Shown: positions 9,849 to 16,521 of the stretch, in pieces
How the letters are laid out: the number at the start of each line of letters is the position of its first letter
Position numbering within the stretch: the stretch's first letter is position 1
Assembly: GCF_010894455.1 (NCBI RefSeq)
Contig: NZ_JAAIXY010000002.1
Coordinates: forward strand, 124,001 to 188,000
Direction: 5' to 3'
DNA length: 64,000 nt
From: Myxococcus eversor
GTDB taxonomy: Bacteria; Myxococcota; Myxococcia; Myxococcales; Myxococcaceae
Translations under genes and position numbers: made by a program
The notes under the pieces: model-generated
What the model saw: the letters and a program-made list of their open reading frames with translations, nothing else
Database searches by the model: none
What the model was told of the DNA's origin: nothing

Positions 9849-10685
9849 ATGTCCTCGACCACGACGGGCTTCTGGGGCCCGAGCACTTCCACGGTGGATT
9901 GGTGCGAGACGAACTACCAGCACCTGTTCCACGTCGGAGAGCTGTTCAACTCGGCGTCCAGTCTCATCCTGGTCCTCACGGGGGTGCTGGGCGTCGTGTT
10001 GCACCGCCGGGTGTTGGAGCGGCGGTTCCTCCTCGCCTTCGCGTTGCTCGCGCTGGTGGGCGTGGGCAGCACGGCGTTCCACATGACGCTGCGCCGCGAG
10101 CACCAGATGCTGGACGAGTTGCCGATGCTCTATCTGGCCATCGTCATCGTCTACATCCTGCTGGAGGACCGGCCCCAACGACGGTTCGGGAGCTGGTTTC
10201 CGTGGGCGTTGTTCGGGCACGCGGTGCTGGTGACGTACCTGACGGCGTTCACCCGGGGCGCGGTGCAGTTCTTCCTCTTCCAGGTGAGCTTCGCGTCGCT
10301 GGAGTTCTTCGCGCTCGGGCGGACGTACTTCCTGCAGCGGCGCAGTCCGGACATGGCCACGAAGCGACTGTTCCAGCTCGGCATCGGGGCCTATGCGCTC
10401 GCGATTGTGTTGTGGGTGAGTGACATCCATTTCTGCCCCACGCTCAACGAGACGCTTCCGGCACAAGGCATCCCCAACCCCCAATTCCATGCATGGTGGC
10501 ACGTGCTCGTGGCCTTCGGGTTCAACGCGCTCCTGCTCGTGATTGCGCGGGAGCGGTTGAGGACGCTGGGAAAGGAGTCCCAGCTTCGGGCCGTGCTCGG
10601 CGTGATTCCGCGAGTCCTGTTGCCTTCACGGCTCAGGGAGCAGGTGGCACCACCCTCGTCACGGGACGGAGCGAATCCCACCTGA
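9849..10685 (+). CDS. Alkaline ceramidase (ACER-type membrane hydrolase)
   Basis: A 278-residue seven-helix membrane enzyme of the alkaline ceramidase family, predicted to cleave ceramide (or a related N-acyl lipid) into sphingoid base and fatty acid. Every metal-binding position known from the human ACER3 structure has a counterpart at the same spacing: calcium ligands D17, W18, E20, N22 and E31 (GPSTSTVDWCETNY...GELFN), the zinc His78 with Ser74 four residues before it (GSTAFHMT), and the two C-terminal zinc histidines H214 and H218 in FHAWWH. LDELPM (D89) is also conserved. It stands alone between unrelated genes. The family is best known from eukaryotes; some myxobacteria make sphingolipids. 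Confidence 0.93.
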   Translation: MSSTTTGFWGPSTSTVDWCETNYQHLFHVGELFNSASSLILVLTGVLGVVLHRRVLERRFLLAFALLALVGVGSTAFHMTLRREHQMLDELPMLYLAIVIVYILLEDRPQRRFGSWFPWALFGHAVLVTYLTAFTRGAVQFFLFQVSFASLEFFALGRTYFLQRRSPDMATKRLFQLGIGAYALAIVLWVSDIHFCPTLNETLPAQGIPNPQFHAWWHVLVAFGFNALLLVIARERLRTLGKESQLRAVLGVIPRVLLPSRLREQVAPPSSRDGANPT

Positions 10686-10699
10686 CGACAGGAGCGAGC

Positions 10700-11161
10700 C
10701 TACTCGTTCAGCCAATAGAGCTTGTCGCCACCCGACAGCGCTCGCTCCAGAAACTCACGGAAGGATGCGGCAATCGGCCGGCACCTGAGTGGATACGATT
10801 CGTGCCACCCATCCAGGAGTGGGTATCCGCCGTCACGAGGAGCGCTGACGTCGAGCAGGGCATAGTCCCCGTCCTGGACATCCACGAGCGCCCACCAGCC
10901 AGCAGGGCCCGCCGAGTCCTCGTCTCTTCCCCGAATCGCGATGCGTGCACGTCGAATCTCCGCGAGCGAGAGGATGCTGTAGCGCGCATCCGGCAACGGG
11001 TCGAAGAGCTCGGCACCATCACAGTGTTGATAGAAGGCGCGAAGTTCATCATCCAGGCGCCAGCCCACCCGTTCCTCGAAAGCGGCGATCTCCGCCCGCG
11101 CCGCGGGTGCATGCGGATGATGGACACAGGAGACTTCGGCGAGGAGTTCTTCCATCGTCAT
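10700..11161 (-). CDS. SMI1/KNR4 (SUKH) family protein, likely immunity for the upstream SitA6-like toxin
   Basis: A 153-residue protein starting MTMEELLAEVSC. The pattern of an N-terminal helix with a hydrophobic EIAAFEERVGW, then ELRAFYQHCDGAELF and later PLLDGWHES and SFREFLERALSG, is the SMI1/KNR4 (SUKH) fold, a common immunity superfamily in bacterial toxin loci. The open frame runs further upstream through the toxin gene in another frame; I chose the ATG at 11161, two bases after the stop of that toxin gene. The tight spacing supports a toxin/immunity pair. Known SitA6 loci usually carry a double-CXXCG immunity protein instead, so this pairing is unusual. Confidence 0.8.
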   Translation of the reverse strand: MTMEELLAEVSCVHHPHAPAARAEIAAFEERVGWRLDDELRAFYQHCDGAELFDPLPDARYSILSLAEIRRARIAIRGRDEDSAGPAGWWALVDVQDGDYALLDVSAPRDGGYPLLDGWHESYPLRCRPIAASFREFLERALSGGDKLYWLNE

Positions 11162-11163
11162 GG

Positions 11164-11848
11164 TCAGTCCACGTACGGCTTCACTGGGCCGATGGAGAGC
11201 CATCGCGGGTCCCTGGCATAACATGCAGGGTACGCGTCGTTGACGACCTTGTGCACCTCTTCGGGGAGGGGCAGCACGTTCGACTGCGCCGTGGGATGTC
11301 CGCCATGGAGCAGGTCGTGGATGTGGTGCCCCGGCCAGTTCCGGCCAGCGGTCTGTGGCCACTCGCCCAGTTCTTCTGCCCAGGTGCGCCGGAAGGTCTT
11401 CCGCACGTTGTCCCACTGGCGGCGAATCTCCTCCGCATTGCTGACCGTCGGGTAGTCACAGCAGCAGTGCGTCACTGCGAGGCGAGTGCCCCCCCTCGGC
11501 AGGCAAGCCCAGGAAGCGCCCCGTCCAATCCCCCCTGATGTCCGCCAACCAGATACAGCCGAGCAGCGCGTGCCCGGCCGTGGCACATCGTTGCTCACAC
11601 CGCGCCATCCACTGCGCGTTGCATTGCCAGGGGCCGTAATAGATGGCCGTTCGCACCGAACCACCATCAGGCGTCGGCATCGATGGACCTATCCATTTCG
11701 CCGTGGCTGGTGTGGCACCAGCGGAGCTGATCGTGGCTGAGCCGCAACCTGAAATGACGAACAGCAGGAGGGACTTGCTCGCGCGAGACAAAGACCCGAG
11801 GGAGAAGGACACAGGGCGACATTGCCTCAATGAATTCGAGAAGACCAT
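11164..11848 (-). pseudogene. SitA6-like lipoprotein polymorphic toxin, split by a frameshift
   Basis: Two overlapping frames together make one protein. The first gives a lipoprotein signal peptide (lipobox VISGC) and the Sit-type Cys-rich segment YYGPWQCNAQWMARCEQRC and GCIWLADIRGDWTG; it then runs out at 11456. The second frame continues with THCCCDYPTVSN, then WDNVRKTFRRTWAEE, NWPGHHIHDLLHGG and NDAYPACYA, and stops at 11164. Removing one base from a run of seven G joins them into an uninterrupted 227-residue protein. NWPGHHIHDL looks like a nuclease (HNH-like) His-rich active site. The start is ATG 11848, or GTG 11812 if the signal peptide is short. It may be a true mutation, a sequencing error, or a slippage switch. 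The family name is recalled, not searched. Confidence 0.75.
11489..11495 (-). repeat. G7 homopolymer tract at the toxin frame junction
   Basis: Seven G residues on the coding (minus) strand sit at the junction of the two toxin frames. With six G the codons read Glu-Gly-Gly-Thr-Arg and the toxin frame is intact; with seven the frame ends after GGHSPRSDALLL. Homopolymer tracts of this length are prone to replication slippage and to sequencing error. Confidence 0.85.
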
Positions 11849-11920
11849 CGGGGAGACGCGCCTCGCGCGAGGTCGTGGTGGCACGCACCGCACCACGACT
11901 CCGCACCTCATCCCTCGTGA

Positions 11921-12439
11921 CTACTTCTTCTTCGGAGCCGGAGGCACCGGAGCCGGCGCGGGCTTCGCGGGCTCTTGCGTCTGGATGCGCTTCACCACCT
12001 CATCCATGATGTCGTTCGGAATCGGAATGGACAGGTTGTACTGGGCAATCTTCCAGGTGGCGCCGTCCTTCACCAACACACCACTGCCCCGGCTTGGCCC
12101 CAGGTTGGGCGTGTCCAGCGCCTCGTCGAACCACGCCACCGCGCCGTCCTTCGACACGAAGATGTAGCGGGAGACCGCCTTGAAGCTCCACGCCTTGCCC
12201 TTGGAGAAGTACGGCTTCGCCCAGGCGCGGAACTCGTCGCGCGTCCACCGCTCCGTGGCATCCGTGCCCATGTAGACGGCGTCCGGCGTGAAGTACCCGA
12301 AGTAGCGCGCCTCGTCCGCGTCGGCGGCGGCCTTGTGCCAGTCGTCCAACACGGTGGTGATGGCGGCCTTCGGGTCCGAGGAGGCTCCCGTCACGGGAGC
12401 GGCGGCGAGCACGAACAACAACAGGGAGACAGTGGACAC
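11921..12439 (-). CDS. Secreted NTF2-like (SnoaL-type) domain protein
   Basis: A secreted protein of about 172 residues: signal peptide (VSTVSLLLFVLAAAPVTGA), then an NTF2-like cone domain (AITTVLDDWHKAAADADEARYFGYFTPDAVYMGTDATE, RWTRDEFRAWAKPYF, WKIAQYNLSIPI) of the SnoaL/calcium-calmodulin-kinase association type, and a Pro/Ala/Lys tail. Such domains bind small molecules or mediate dimerisation; no catalytic role can be assigned. The GTG at 12439 is chosen as start because a GAGG box lies nine bases before it and the signal peptide then begins at once; an ATG at 12502 is possible. It is divergent from the alpha/beta hydrolase. Confidence 0.75.
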   Translation of the reverse strand: MSTVSLLLFVLAAAPVTGASSDPKAAITTVLDDWHKAAADADEARYFGYFTPDAVYMGTDATERWTRDEFRAWAKPYFSKGKAWSFKAVSRYIFVSKDGAVAWFDEALDTPNLGPSRGSGVLVKDGATWKIAQYNLSIPIPNDIMDEVVKRIQTQEPAKPAPAPVPPAPKKK

Positions 12440-12525
12440 GCGGGGCAACCTCGTCGAAGAGAAGTTCGCGATATGAAGCGGCACGGCCCACCCCCGGGTC
12501 AAGACTCCGGGCGGGCCAGAAAGGC

Positions 12526-13314
12526 GTGAGTCGCGTGGTCCTCGAGAGCTTCCAGGTCGGTGAGGGGGATGTGCCCACGGTGCTGCTGCATGGCTTCCTC
12601 GGCTCGGGACGCAACCTGCGCTCCCTGGCGCTGGCGTGGAGCGCCGCGGACCCTCGGCGCCGCTTCCTCCTGCCCGACCTCACCGGCCACGGCACCTCGC
12701 CCGTCCCTCCCCCGAGCGCCGACCTCTACACCGTCGCTCGCGACGTGCTGGACACCGCCCGCGCCCAGGGCTTCAACGGCGCCCTCGACTGGGTGGGCCA
12801 TTCGCTCGGCGGTCGCGTCTCACTCGCCGCCAGCCTCCACGTCCCCGAGGCCGTCTCCCGCGTGTCGCTGCTCGATATCGCCCCCGGCCCCGTGCCCTAC
12901 GACTTGTCCGACAGCGGCATGGTGCTGGGCATCCTCCTCCAGGCCCCGCCCCAAGCGAAGGACCGCAGGGAGATGCGCGCGACGCTCACCAGCAAGGGAC
13001 TGTCCGACGGACTCGCGGACTGGCTGGTGATGAATCTGATGGCGGACAGCGACGGCGTGCGCTGGCGCTTCGACCGGCAGGCCCTCGCGGAACTGCACTC
13101 ACGCGTGAATGGCACGGACCTGTGGACCGCGGTGGAACGCAAGGACCGTCCCCCCATGCGGTGCATCCGAGGAGGCCGCTCGCGCTACGTCTCCGACGAG
13201 GAGGCCGCCCGCCTGGAGGCCGCCGGTTGCCCGGTGACGACGCTCCCCGGTGCGGGACACTTCGTCCATGTGGACGCCGCGAAGGAGCTGCTGGAGTGGC
13301 TGCTGCGCGACTGA
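12526..13314 (+). CDS. Alpha/beta-fold hydrolase (YbfF-like esterase)
   Basis: A 262-residue cytoplasmic hydrolase. It shows the oxyanion loop LLHGFLGSGRN, the DLTGHGTSP strand-loop, the nucleophile elbow GHSLGG (Ser93), and a closing GAGHFVH with the catalytic His near residue 247. The acid residue is probably an Asp or Glu in the SRYVSDEEA region. Length and motifs fit the YbfF/ybfF-type esterase group that acts on short acyl esters or acyl-CoA thioesters; the substrate is unknown. It starts at GTG 12526, divergent from the NTF2-like gene across an 86-base gap. Confidence 0.88.
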   Translation: MSRVVLESFQVGEGDVPTVLLHGFLGSGRNLRSLALAWSAADPRRRFLLPDLTGHGTSPVPPPSADLYTVARDVLDTARAQGFNGALDWVGHSLGGRVSLAASLHVPEAVSRVSLLDIAPGPVPYDLSDSGMVLGILLQAPPQAKDRREMRATLTSKGLSDGLADWLVMNLMADSDGVRWRFDRQALAELHSRVNGTDLWTAVERKDRPPMRCIRGGRSRYVSDEEAARLEAAGCPVTTLPGAGHFVHVDAAKELLEWLLRD

Positions 13315-13324
13315 GGCCCGCGCG

Positions 13325-15502
13325 TCAGATGCGCACACCCATGAACAGGCCGGGCCACATGCGCGTACCCGAGGGCCCGCGTCCCGTCTGCCACTGGGGC
13401 ATCCACGTCATCCCCTTGTCGGGGTTGTCCTCCGGCGGCGTATAGGCATTGAGCGACACGCCGCCGAAGAGCGCGAAGCGACGCTTCAGCTCCCAGCCCA
13501 CGCTGCCGCGCAGGCGATAGAGGTTGTTCTTCGTGCCTTCACCGAAGAGCTTGGGCTGCCAGCCGCCGAGGGAGAGGTCCACGTCCGCGTAGTAGCGGTC
13601 CGCGTCGCCGAAGGGCAGGTGCACGCCCACGCCCAGCGACGTGACGGTGCGCCAGGAGTCGTCTCCCTCCAGCCCCTTCATGCCGATGCTCGCGAGCACG
13701 TGCACCGTGCGGCTGCCGTACTTCACGCCGACGGACAGCGGTGTCACTTCGTCCGTCCAGATTTCGAAGGCGATGCGCCCCTTGCGCACCAGGCTGAGCA
13801 GGCCGATGGGCACCGACACGTCATCGGCGATGTTGATGAGCCCGAGCTGCACCCCGCTCACATTGCCCGCGACGTTGATGAGGCCCACCTGCGCGCCCGT
13901 CACGCTGCCCGCCAGATTGAAGACACCAATCTGCGCGCCCGTGAGGTTCTCCACCATGTTGACGCCGCCGACGAGCTGGAGCCCATGCATGTCCGCGTCC
14001 GAGCGATTGCCCACCGCGGCGAGCTGGAACCCGGAGAAGGAGCGCTCCGAGTAGTTGATGATGCCCCCGAGCTGCACGCCCGTCGCCCCACCGAAGGCGA
14101 GGTTGCCACCCGCCGCGAGCTGGAGTCCCAACGCCTCGCCGCCCGTGACGTTGGCGATGCCCGCCAGTTGCACGCCCTCCATCGTCCCATCCACCCACCC
14201 CAGCCCCGCCGCCGCGCCCACCCCTCGGAGCTGGAACGAGCGCACCGCCAGCCCACCCAGCGCGATGTTGTTGAGGCCACCACCGCCCCAGAACGCGCTC
14301 GTGGACAAGGGCGGCACCAGCGACAGGTTGATGGGCACGGAGGGCATGTCCTCCAGCGCTCCCTCGCGAGCGAGCGGCGCATCCGACGGCACGGTGCCAC
14401 CCCGCGCCGCCGTGCGCGTCAGCGTCACCGGCACGAAGTCACCGACGCGCAGCTCCGCGTCGCCCTTCGTCCCCACCAGCAGCTCCGCCTCGAAGCGCTG
14501 CGTGGGCCGCTCCAGCGTGACGTGGTAGCGCCCCGCCTCCAGGCCCAGCGAGAGCCTTCGCCCCGCCGGCTTCTGCAGCTCCGCCACCAACTGGTTGCCC
14601 CAGTCGCGCACGAAGAGGCGACCCTGCACCTCCTCCGCCACACGCAGGCGCGCGTTGGAGCCGCGCAGGTCCGTCATCACCAGGTCGCCACTGCCCGCGA
14701 GCTGGATGTCATAGGCCGCGTGCTGCGGGCCCCCCTGCGAGCGCTCCGTGCGCGCCAGCGTCTCGTGGAAGGCGAATTGATACGCCTCGTGCAGCGTGAC
14801 GCGTCCATCCCCCGTGGTGTCCGCCGCGCCGCGCAGGCCCGTCACCAGGAAGTGCGTGAAGAAGGACGCGCCGATGGTATCCGACTCCTGCGCCACCTCG
14901 TCCGCGGAGCTGGAGGCCAGGTACGCATGGCCTCGCACCTGCGCGGAGACGTCGGTGAGGAATGACGGACGCCGCAGCCCGCCCTTGAAGCGGGTGAGCG
15001 CGCCGGAGCCACACGAGTCCAGGATGGCGATGCGCACGTCCACCGGCACCAGGCCCATCAGCCTGCGCAAATCGCCGTAGGTGACGCGCTCGCCGCGCGG
15101 CAACAGGCCATCCGCGTCCGAGTGGCCCGAGTAGTACACCACCAGCTCACGCCGCACGCCGGGCATGGCCGCGCCGTCCACCAGCGTCTTGAGCCGCTCC
15201 AGCGCGGACAGGAGCATGTCCCGGTCCGCCTCCAGCAGCAGCACGCGGTCCGCCGGGGCCACGCCGCCCAGCTCTTCCAGCACGCGCGACATGGCCAGCG
15301 CATCGGAGCCCGCATAGCGCAACCGCTCGCGCCCGGGCCCGCCCTCGCTGGAGCCGACGACGAGCGCGAAGCGGCGCAGCGCGGCGTCAGGCTCCTCCTC
15401 CTGCCGAGCGGCCCGTGAGTCCGAGCCCCACGACACCAGCACCACCGCGGCCAATACGCTGGCCACGCGTCCCCACCCACGCGCTGTGCTCCGGCTCATC
15501 AT
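13325..15502 (-). CDS. Secreted caspase-like (peptidase C14) protein with C-terminal surface repeats
   Basis: A 725-residue protein from the MM start at 15502, which has a GGTGGGAAG ribosome-binding site; the open frame upstream looks non-coding. A signal peptide (VASVLAAVVLVSWGSDSRA) is followed by a caspase-like domain with the His/Cys dyad in VVYYSGHSD (His ~126) and ILDSCGSG (Cys ~164), and RGHAYLASSSADEVAQES. A middle beta domain (residues ~300-400) follows. The rest is a run of ~20-residue repeats of the form G-x-Q-L/V-G-x-I/V-N (GVQLGGIINYS, GAQVGLINVAG), like the LA_2272-type surface repeats, then a beta-rich end. It is likely an exported or outer-surface peptidase. Substrate unknown. 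Confidence 0.85.
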   Translation of the reverse strand: MMSRSTARGWGRVASVLAAVVLVSWGSDSRAARQEEEPDAALRRFALVVGSSEGGPGRERLRYAGSDALAMSRVLEELGGVAPADRVLLLEADRDMLLSALERLKTLVDGAAMPGVRRELVVYYSGHSDADGLLPRGERVTYGDLRRLMGLVPVDVRIAILDSCGSGALTRFKGGLRRPSFLTDVSAQVRGHAYLASSSADEVAQESDTIGASFFTHFLVTGLRGAADTTGDGRVTLHEAYQFAFHETLARTERSQGGPQHAAYDIQLAGSGDLVMTDLRGSNARLRVAEEVQGRLFVRDWGNQLVAELQKPAGRRLSLGLEAGRYHVTLERPTQRFEAELLVGTKGDAELRVGDFVPVTLTRTAARGGTVPSDAPLAREGALEDMPSVPINLSLVPPLSTSAFWGGGGLNNIALGGLAVRSFQLRGVGAAAGLGWVDGTMEGVQLAGIANVTGGEALGLQLAAGGNLAFGGATGVQLGGIINYSERSFSGFQLAAVGNRSDADMHGLQLVGGVNMVENLTGAQIGVFNLAGSVTGAQVGLINVAGNVSGVQLGLINIADDVSVPIGLLSLVRKGRIAFEIWTDEVTPLSVGVKYGSRTVHVLASIGMKGLEGDDSWRTVTSLGVGVHLPFGDADRYYADVDLSLGGWQPKLFGEGTKNNLYRLRGSVGWELKRRFALFGGVSLNAYTPPEDNPDKGMTWMPQWQTGRGPSGTRMWPGLFMGVRI

Positions 15503-15597
15503 CCGCTTCCCACCCCGCTCCAGCCTCGGCCCGGCCTCGCGTGAGCACCGAGGGCATACCCCGGATGGCCGCCCCCTTGCGAGCCATCCCCACGGCG

Positions 15598-16521
15598 TTA
15601 CGGCGTCCAGCGGGCCTTGCGGATGAGCCAGGTACTGCCTCCTCGCCCGTCTCTCGCCACGGCCCAGAAGGTGACCTCTTGAGCAACGCCATCCTTCTCC
15701 GGAGGCTCCCACTCCACGCGATGCCGACCGGGCTCGCCATTGAAGTCCGCGCCGCCCGTCTCCTCGTCCGGGATTTCTCCCAGCGATGCGTGCCAGCTGA
15801 TGGACCAGGCCTCCTTGAGCGACACGGCCTCCCGACGGAACCCGGGCACCACGTAGGACTCCTCCAGGGCGGACACGTCCTCGGCCGTAATCACGAACGG
15901 CCCCTGTCCCGTCAACTCAGGCAGCGCCTCCTCCGCCCACGGCTCGCCTTCCAGGCGCAGCCCCTGCAACTCCGGCTGCTGGTTGGGCGCCATGCCCGGC
16001 ACGAGCGGACAGGAGAACACCATCAGCTTCTGCGCGTAGATGGCCTCGCTCCCGGCGGTGAGGTTCAGCACCAGCGGCATGCGCAGTCCCCCGAAGCCCT
16101 GGTAGGGGTCCGCCTGTCGCACCTTGTCCAGGAGCAGCGTGCCGTCCGGCAGCGTGCTGGCACCGGGCCGGATGGGCAATACCAGCTCGCCCGCCGTCGT
16201 GGTGCCCTGCGCCAGTTGCACGCGCGCGGCGGTGTTCTCACAGAGGGAGTCCTCCGGGTCCGCGCAGGCCCACAGGGTGTAGGCGATGGAGCGCCCCTCG
16301 CCGAGGGGGTCCACCACCAGCGCGCGGTAGGACACCTCGTCGGTGAGGACCTCCAGGGCCTCCGCGGTGAGCTCGCACGTCGGAGCCATCAGCTCCGGGC
16401 GCTCCACGGCGATGCCCAGCACGCGCAGGTCATGCACGTTGGACGGCTTGTCATCGGGGTCGACACAGGCGACGGCGCCCAGCGTGAGCAGCAGCCCCGC
16501 GTTCTTGAGCCAGGTGTTCAT
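15598..16521 (-). CDS. Lipoprotein coupled to the TonB-dependent receptor
   Basis: A 307-residue lipoprotein (lipobox GAVAC, Cys19) of no recognised family. It has two Cys pairs (WACADPEDSLCEN) and a late Ig-like segment (GEPGRHRVEWEPPEKDG, TFWAVARDGRGG). Its ATG overlaps the receptor stop by one base (TGATG), so the two are translationally coupled. The position suggests a partner of the receptor at the outer membrane, for example a substrate-binding lipoprotein like the SusD class in role though not in sequence. No function is proven. Confidence 0.8.
   Translation of the reverse strand: MNTWLKNAGLLLTLGAVACVDPDDKPSNVHDLRVLGIAVERPELMAPTCELTAEALEVLTDEVSYRALVVDPLGEGRSIAYTLWACADPEDSLCENTAARVQLAQGTTTAGELVLPIRPGASTLPDGTLLLDKVRQADPYQGFGGLRMPLVLNLTAGSEAIYAQKLMVFSCPLVPGMAPNQQPELQGLRLEGEPWAEEALPELTGQGPFVITAEDVSALEESYVVPGFRREAVSLKEAWSISWHASLGEIPDEETGGADFNGEPGRHRVEWEPPEKDGVAQEVTFWAVARDGRGGSTWLIRKARWTP

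Noticed and set aside
13250..14965. 571-codon plus-strand frame opposite the caspase-like gene
   Set aside because: Shadow of the repeat-rich coding strand; its apparent repeats are the mirror of the surface repeats.
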